Source of the DNA: Hyphomonas sp. | GTDB lineage: Bacteria > Pseudomonadota > Alphaproteobacteria > Caulobacterales > Hyphomonadaceae | NCBI RefSeq assembly: GCF_017792385.1 | Contig: NZ_CP051230.1 | Coordinates: 2,852,001 to 2,916,000 of the forward strand | DNA length: 64,000 nt | Direction of reading: 5' to 3' | In this document: piece after piece, positions 59,914-64,000 of the stretch | How positions within the stretch are numbered: position 1 is the first letter of the stretch | How the letters are laid out: the number at the start of each line of letters is the position of its first letter | Made by a program: the position numbers and the translations under genes | Notes under the pieces: model-generated | The model's input: only the letters and a program-made list of their open reading frames with translations | What the model was told of the DNA's origin: nothing | The model's database searches: none

Positions 59914-60516
59914 TCAGCTGCTGGAACTGGTATCTGTCAGGCTTTTCATGTTTCGCATCATGAAGAGGGGGACCGAGCCGATAGGTGTCACCGCCCAGTC
60001 GAGCGGCTGATCGTGCGGTTCGCTGGGCACGGTTTCGATCTGCTGGGCCGGATAGGCCAGCGCGCAGGCAAAGGCCCGGCCCCTGGCGCGCAGTTTCTCG
60101 AACGCCTTGTCATAATGGCCCTTGCCGTAACCCAGCCGGTTGCCCATCCCGTCAAAGGCCAGCAGGGGCGTCAGGATCAGGGTCGGCTCTGCCAGGGGCG
60201 CATCGGCGGAGGGTTCCGACAGGCCGAAGGGCCGGCGCTCCAGCGGTTCGCCGAAATGCCATGACCGCCAGGTCAGCTCTCCGGAGTCCTCGATGCGCGG
60301 CAGGCAGAGTTCGGCACCGGCCTGCGCAAGGCGCTTCATGAGCGGTGCAGGGTCCAGCTCTTCATTGATGGCGACATAGCCTGCCACGACGGGCCCGTAG
60401 CGCTCCAGCAGCTTCATCGGAAATTGGTCGGCCAGCGAGTCGGCGGCATCCGGATCCCGCGCGGCCGCTTCAGCGCGCAGGGTTCGCATTCGGTGTCGCA
60501 GGTCGGTCTTGTCCAT
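59914..60516 (-). CDS. 5-formyltetrahydrofolate cyclo-ligase
   Basis: This enzyme converts 5-formyl-THF to 5,10-methenyl-THF with ATP. From the ATG at 60516 the 200-residue protein has RHRMRTLRAEAAARD, the central ELCLPRI and the nucleotide loop GNRLGYGKGHYDKAF. A 6S RNA candidate lies 57 bp upstream on the same strand, a linkage seen widely in proteobacteria. Confidence 0.93.
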   Translation of the reverse strand: MDKTDLRHRMRTLRAEAAARDPDAADSLADQFPMKLLERYGPVVAGYVAINEELDPAPLMKRLAQAGAELCLPRIEDSGELTWRSWHFGEPLERRPFGLSEPSADAPLAEPTLILTPLLAFDGMGNRLGYGKGHYDKAFEKLRARGRAFACALAYPAQQIETVPSEPHDQPLDWAVTPIGSVPLFMMRNMKSLTDTSSSS

Positions 60517-60573
60517 CGCAGGGCCCCATGCCGGATTTGGGTCGGCGCCAGGCAGCGGCACCTGGAAATTCGC

Positions 60574-60737
60574 GCATGAAGACCGCGAGCGCCGCGGGGC
60601 ATATTCACTCCCGTCAACCTAGAGACTAGGTGGGCGCCGGGTGAGCCCGGACCACGGTCCGAACCAGAATGCCAGCTCCCTGACGGAAATTAAGGTCGCC
60701 GGAGATCAGTCCGTCGCAAACGCCACAGCCTTCATGC
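60574..60737 (-). ncRNA. ssrS: Candidate 6S RNA
   Basis: A 164-nt minus-strand segment is closed by a 15-bp stem: the 5' end GCATGAAGGCTGTGG pairs with CTCGCGGTCTTCATGC near the 3' end. An inner stem (CTCCGGCGACC with GGTTGACGGGAG) follows, and the 3' side carries a small hairpin ACCTAG-TCT-CTAGGT as in 6S RNAs. Size, closing stem and position before the 5-formyl-THF cyclo-ligase gene (as for ssrS) support the call. 6S RNA binds housekeeping RNA polymerase holoenzyme. It is not proven by alignment. Confidence 0.7.
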
Positions 60738-60746
60738 TGGATCGAG

Positions 60747-60774
60747 ATGTAATCTGCTGCCCCTGCAATTGTAA
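60747..60774 (-). promoter_or_regulatory. Candidate promoter of the 6S RNA
   Basis: On the minus strand TTACAA (60769-60774) and TTACAT (60747-60752) are spaced by 16 bp, with the -10 ending about 9 bp before the predicted 5' end of the RNA. Confidence 0.5.
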
Positions 60775-60806
60775 GGGGGGAGCGCGCAGTCAGATGTGGA
60801 TTCGCG

Positions 60807-61907
60807 TCAGTGGGCTTCTCCCACCAGGTCGAAGGCGTAGAGCAGGGTTCTCTGGCGGCCTGAGAAATTGTCATCCGAGACCAGCCAGAGCCGGTGCGTG
60901 GCGTCTGCCAGCGTCTCGACGGTGATGCCCTCGAAATTGTCGACCGTCATTGGGGCGGCCAGGCGAAACAGGCCGCGGCGGCTCGAGCCGCCGGCATCGG
61001 TGTACTCGGCCTCGACCGACAGCCGGTTGCCGAAGACGGGATTGTAGTCGCGCCGGAGGCTGTAGACCACCGAGCCGGCCGTTGCGGCATCTCCCAGCGT
61101 GATCCGGTTGGTCATGCCGACCAGCGGGCCACCAAAGCCGGGCTTGATGGCTTCGCGAAACGAGATGACCGGTGCCTCCGCCGAGAGGTTCACCAGCGGG
61201 GACCGTCCTTCGACAAGCTGTTCATAGCCCGCCAGCAGGCCCTCACCGGCTGACAGGGCCTCGGCGCCGGAATTCTCCCTGATCTCGGTGTCGTCGATCC
61301 GGTCCGGAAGGTCGGCCACCGGGGCAGCGCGCGCGGCAGCGCCGCATTTGTCGAGATCGAAGGCCGCAATGCGGTGGCGGCGTTCGAAGCTGACAAAGGC
61401 GAGACCGTGCTTGACGGCGAGGCCTTCGGAATCGCCATCGCGTTTGCCGCTCAATTGGGACCCGTCCGGACCCAGCATGTAGCTGAACGCTCCGGTCCCG
61501 TCCGGCGCGTCATCCGTCAGGCCGATCCGGACAAAGGCACCCATGTCGGTGATCGCCAGCAGGGATCCATCTTCAAGGTGTTCCAGCCCGGACAGCCCGC
61601 CAAAGCCCGCATGATCTGAAGTCAGGGCCCACCCGCCGACAAAGCGTACTCCGGGCGGAAGCCGGCCCTGGCCGGCCCGGTCGGACAGGGCGACCGGTTC
61701 GGCCGTGATCTGGATACGTTTCGGCGCAATGTGCTGCGTGCCTGGCGGGCAGGACAGCGCGCTCAGCCTGTCCGGTGCGGGCAGGGCTGAGGCGGGCGCG
61801 GTGGTCTGCGCAGAATTCATCGCGTCCGCGGCCTTGCGGGGCGCCGTACAAGCCGCCAGCGCGCCCGCTGTCAGCGCGAGAAAAGATACTTGAAGTAAGG
61901 TCCGCAT
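60807..61907 (-). CDS. Phytase-like/esterase-like lipoprotein
   Basis: From the ATG at 61907 the 366-residue protein has a lipoprotein signal with a lipobox (LTAGALAACTAP). A beta-propeller-like region (GGLSGLEHLEDGSLLAITD, DSEGLAVK, NSGAEALSA) matches the esterase-like activity of phytase family (PF13449). It is probably anchored in the periplasm or outer membrane. No direct substrate is known. It is divergent from the HxlR gene. Confidence 0.88.
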   Translation of the reverse strand: MRTLLQVSFLALTAGALAACTAPRKAADAMNSAQTTAPASALPAPDRLSALSCPPGTQHIAPKRIQITAEPVALSDRAGQGRLPPGVRFVGGWALTSDHAGFGGLSGLEHLEDGSLLAITDMGAFVRIGLTDDAPDGTGAFSYMLGPDGSQLSGKRDGDSEGLAVKHGLAFVSFERRHRIAAFDLDKCGAAARAAPVADLPDRIDDTEIRENSGAEALSAGEGLLAGYEQLVEGRSPLVNLSAEAPVISFREAIKPGFGGPLVGMTNRITLGDAATAGSVVYSLRRDYNPVFGNRLSVEAEYTDAGGSSRRGLFRLAAPMTVDNFEGITVETLADATHRLWLVSDDNFSGRQRTLLYAFDLVGEAH

Positions 61908-62013
61908 GAATTGGTCTCGCCGCTTGAAGGTGGAAGTCTCTTTTGAGCGAAATTTTGCGGCAGGAATAGGGAAGGGTCTGGATTTAGAAAGCGAACCCAT
62001 CCAGACAGGAAAC

Positions 62014-62478
62014 ATGTCCCAGATTCCTCTCGTCCGCCGCTCACCCGTTCCGACCGAAGCCTGCAATCTGGCACGCGCGATCGATTTGATCGGCGACCGC
62101 TGGACGCTGCTGATCCTGCGTTCGGCGCTCTACGGTGTGCGCCGATTCGACGATTTCCAGTCCGAACTGGGATGTCCGAGAACGGTCCTGTCCGGCCGGT
62201 TGAAAAAGCTGGTCGATGCCGGCCTGCTCACCAGGAAGTCCTACAAGGCGCCCGGCAAGCGTGCCCGGCCGGAATATGTCCTGTCTGCGACGGGGCTGTC
62301 TTTGCGGCCCATCCTGATCGGCCTGACACAATGGGGCGACGCCTGGCTGGGTCAGGGAGAGGCCCCGCCCATCAGCTTCACCAAGGCCGGATCCAAGAGC
62401 GCGATCCGGGCCGCTTTTGTCGATGTCGAGGGCCGGGAAGTGCGTCCGGACCAGATCCGCGCCGTGCTGCGCGGATAG
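62014..62478 (+). CDS. HxlR-family winged-helix regulator
   Basis: From the ATG at 62014 (ACAGGAAAC upstream) the 154-residue protein has the HxlR pattern ACNLARAIDLIGDRWTLLILR, RRFDDFQSELGCPRTVLSGRLKKL (about residues 43-66). HxlR regulators respond to redox or small-molecule signals through Cys residues; here Cys occurs at CNL and GCP. It is divergent from the phytase-like gene, 106 bp away. Confidence 0.9.
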   Translation: MSQIPLVRRSPVPTEACNLARAIDLIGDRWTLLILRSALYGVRRFDDFQSELGCPRTVLSGRLKKLVDAGLLTRKSYKAPGKRARPEYVLSATGLSLRPILIGLTQWGDAWLGQGEAPPISFTKAGSKSAIRAAFVDVEGREVRPDQIRAVLRG

Positions 62479-62537
62479 GTATTCACAGGTCTCTCGCCGC
62501 CGCAGAAGAAATTGTGCAGTTTCGCCGTTTTTCCGGC

Positions 62538-62566
62538 TTGCAAAGGCCGGGCTGATGCGCTTTATC
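62538..62566 (+). promoter_or_regulatory. Candidate promoter of tRNA-Gly
   Basis: TTGCAA (62538-62543) and TTTATC (62561-62566) are spaced by 17 bp, about 42 bp before the tRNA. Confidence 0.45.
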
Positions 62567-62607
62567 ACGCCTCTCGGCGGAGACGCCGTGAATACCCCAA
62601 TAAGGAT

Positions 62608-62682
62608 GCGGGCGTAGCTCAGGGGTAGAGCACAACCTTGCCAAGGTTGGGGTCGTGAGTTCGAATCTCATCGCCCGCTCCA
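62608..62682 (+). tRNA. tRNA-Gly (GCC)
   Basis: The acceptor GCGGGCG pairs with CGCCCGC, the anticodon stem CAACC/GGTTG has loop TTGCCAA with anticodon GCC at 62640-62642, the T loop is GTTCGAATC, and CCA is encoded at the 3' end. No integrase gene lies beside it. Confidence 0.97.
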
Positions 62683-62844
62683 ATTTTCAGTGCAAAGCCA
62701 GCCTCGTTTCGACGCGTCATTCCGCCATGGGATTGACCGATACTGTGCGCTCACAGACAAGACCATTGCCGCGCGCCGTGCACATTCTACTATTGGTCTG
62801 CCCGGCAGGCCGATGTGGCTGACCCGGCAAGGATGAAAGAATTG

Positions 62845-63378
62845 ATGATGACTGACGAGACCCGACCCGCCCCCGACGCGGCGCCCCTGCGCCAGCGCTT
62901 CCTGGAGGGGATGAGTCAGGTGGCTGCCACGGTGACGGTCATCACGACCAATGGTCCGCAGGGGCGCGCAGGCACAACGGCCACGGCGATGTCCTCTGTC
63001 AGTGCCGATACGCCGAATCCCACACTCCTTGTCTGCATCAACGAGATGTCCTCACTGACGCCGATCCTGCTGGGCAATGGCACTTTCTGCGTCAATGTCC
63101 TGAAAGATGACCAGGCGCTGATCGCCGATGTGTTCGCCAGCCGGATGCGTGACACGTATCCCGACAAGTTCGATTGCACCGACTGGGCTCCGGGCCGTTT
63201 CGGGCAGCCGGTCATTGCCGGCGCGCTGGTGGCCTTCGAGTGCAAGCTGGTCTCGCACAATCAGGTCGGCACGCACCATGTATGCTTCGGCGAGGTGGTG
63301 GACGCCGTGCTGGGCGACAGCGGCAATTCGCTGATCTATGCGAGCCGCGAATACCGCACGACAATCCGGCCAGACTGA
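62845..63378 (+). CDS. Flavin reductase family protein
   Basis: This is a 177-residue FMN-binding split-barrel protein of the DIM6/NTAB (HpaC) type. GMSQVAATVTVITT is the family start, TAMSSVSADTP and LLVCINEMSS follow, and the C-terminus has YASREYRTT. Such proteins provide reduced FMN to two-component monooxygenases or are orphan reductases. The start is uncertain between 62815, 62833, 62845 and 62848. Confidence 0.88.
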   Translation: MMTDETRPAPDAAPLRQRFLEGMSQVAATVTVITTNGPQGRAGTTATAMSSVSADTPNPTLLVCINEMSSLTPILLGNGTFCVNVLKDDQALIADVFASRMRDTYPDKFDCTDWAPGRFGQPVIAGALVAFECKLVSHNQVGTHHVCFGEVVDAVLGDSGNSLIYASREYRTTIRPD

Positions 63379-63403
63379 GACGCGCCGGTCGCCACCCCTC
63401 GCG

Positions 63404-64000
63404 TCAGCGCGCGGTCATGGCGCCATCCACCACATGTTCCTGACCGCTTATATAGCTGGAAGCGTCAGAGGCGAGGAACAGGACGAGTTCGGCCACTTCC
63501 TCCGGTCGGCCGGCCCGCCCCATCGGACTGGACTGGGCGGCGATCATGTCGGCGTCCATCTGATTGGCACCTGAATGTGCGGTCAGCGCTGCGATCCGGT
63601 CAGCGTCCATGGCTTCGGTCATGCGGGTGATGGATTTCTGCCAGATGGGCGTGTCGATGATTCCCGGATGGACCGAATTCACGCGAATGCCGGTGCCAAG
63701 TTGCGCGCACTCGACCGCGGCGGCCTTGGTGAACAGGCGTACGGCTCCCTTGGATGTGCAATAGGCGCTGGCGCCGGCGGCGCCCCGCAGGCCGGCAACG
63801 GACGAGATGTTGATGATGGATCCGCCCCGTCCGGACATGGCGCGCATGGCGGCCCGCGTGCCGAGAAACACGCTGTCGACATTGACCGCCATCTGCAAGC
63901 GCCAGTCTTCGAGCGAATAGTCGGCCAGGGCGCCAGCGATGGCGATGCCGGCATTGTTGACGAGAATGGATGGCGCGCCGAATGCGGCTTCTGTTTCGGC
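63404..64000 (-). CDS. Short-chain dehydrogenase/reductase (5' end outside window)
   Basis: The minus-strand frame is open from the window edge to the stop at 63404. The NNAG motif, the catalytic Ser (NISSVAG) and the YxxxK motif (AYCTSKGA) are visible, with PGIIDTP following. The N-terminal Rossmann glycine motif lies outside. Substrate unknown. Confidence 0.92.
   Translation of the reverse strand, partial: AETEAAFGAPSILVNNAGIAIAGALADYSLEDWRLQMAVNVDSVFLGTRAAMRAMSGRGGSIINISSVAGLRGAAGASAYCTSKGAVRLFTKAAAVECAQLGTGIRVNSVHPGIIDTPIWQKSITRMTEAMDADRIAALTAHSGANQMDADMIAAQSSPMGRAGRPEEVAELVLFLASDASSYISGQEHVVDGAMTAR

Noticed and set aside
62608..62682. tRNA-Gly as an integration site of a genomic island
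   Set aside because: No integrase, direct repeat of the tRNA end or foreign gene block is visible on either side.

Overview
The window is a dense, high-GC chromosomal segment of an alphaproteobacterium. Three things point to the stalked and budding lineages, most likely Hyphomonadaceae (Hyphomonas or a close relative): the F1-only atp operon (atpHAGDC, no Fo genes) with a separate zeta inhibitor gene, the M23 peptidase-bactofilin pair of the lmdC-bacA type, and the aa3 oxidase layout. The genus is an inference; no rRNA is present. About 50 protein genes, one tRNA-Gly and one strong candidate 6S RNA cover nearly everything. I see no prophage, insertion sequence, integrase or CRISPR array.

Layout. 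1-5.7 kb: an AAA+ MoxR / VWA pair on the minus strand, a glycine-rich stress-like protein and priA. 5.8-10.8 kb: the F1 ATP synthase operon closed by a strong terminator. 10.9-18.4 kb: a DsbA-like oxidoreductase, a PLP decarboxylase, a 1.3 kb non-coding repeat mosaic, ubiA, an aldehyde dehydrogenase, rsmE and a CCxxC-containing unknown. 18.5-24.4 kb: glutamate-cysteine ligase, a POT peptide transporter, periplasmic rhodanese, tldD and a TPR protein. 24.6-34.5 kb: the cytochrome c oxidase locus (coxB, coxA, a truncated CoxA-like gene, ctaB, coxF, ctaG, coxC, surf1) running into thrC, a GNAT gene and an EAL phosphodiesterase. 34.5-39.7 kb: algH/yqgE, peroxiredoxin, SPFH-NfeD, bactofilin and M23 peptidase, and bcp. 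39.8-46.3 kb: a giant AsmA-like protein, tyrS, anmK and an alpha/beta hydrolase. 46.4-53.6 kb: a SUF iron-sulfur operon with two cysteine desulfurases and an NTF2-like gene inserted between sufB and sufC. 53.6-64 kb: a UDG-family glycosylase, two tandem secreted paralogues, plsC with a TetR regulator, purS / small membrane ORF / purC, the zeta subunit, a GH16 hydrolase, 5-formyl-THF cyclo-ligase with 6S RNA, a phytase-like lipoprotein, an HxlR regulator, tRNA-Gly, a flavin reductase and a partial SDR.

The genes join into a respiratory theme: aa3 oxidase structural and assembly genes, heme A and quinone prenylation, F1 ATP synthase and its zeta inhibitor, and Fe-S assembly. Envelope and shape genes (lmdC-bacA, AsmA-like, anmK, plsC, GH16) form a second theme. 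Most neighbours on one strand overlap by 1-26 bp or are separated by a few bases, indicating operons and translational coupling.

The most unusual items are: a 207-residue CoxA-like membrane protein that keeps helices of the CoxA C-terminus but has Arg where both heme-ligand His residues should be; PriA with three Cys of one zinc site replaced by Thr; a repeat in the 13-14 kb spacer whose palindrome is split exactly at its centre by a 99-nt insert; an NTF2-like gene embedded in the suf operon; two tandem secreted paralogues of unknown function; and a TetR promoter overlaid by two abutting palindromes.
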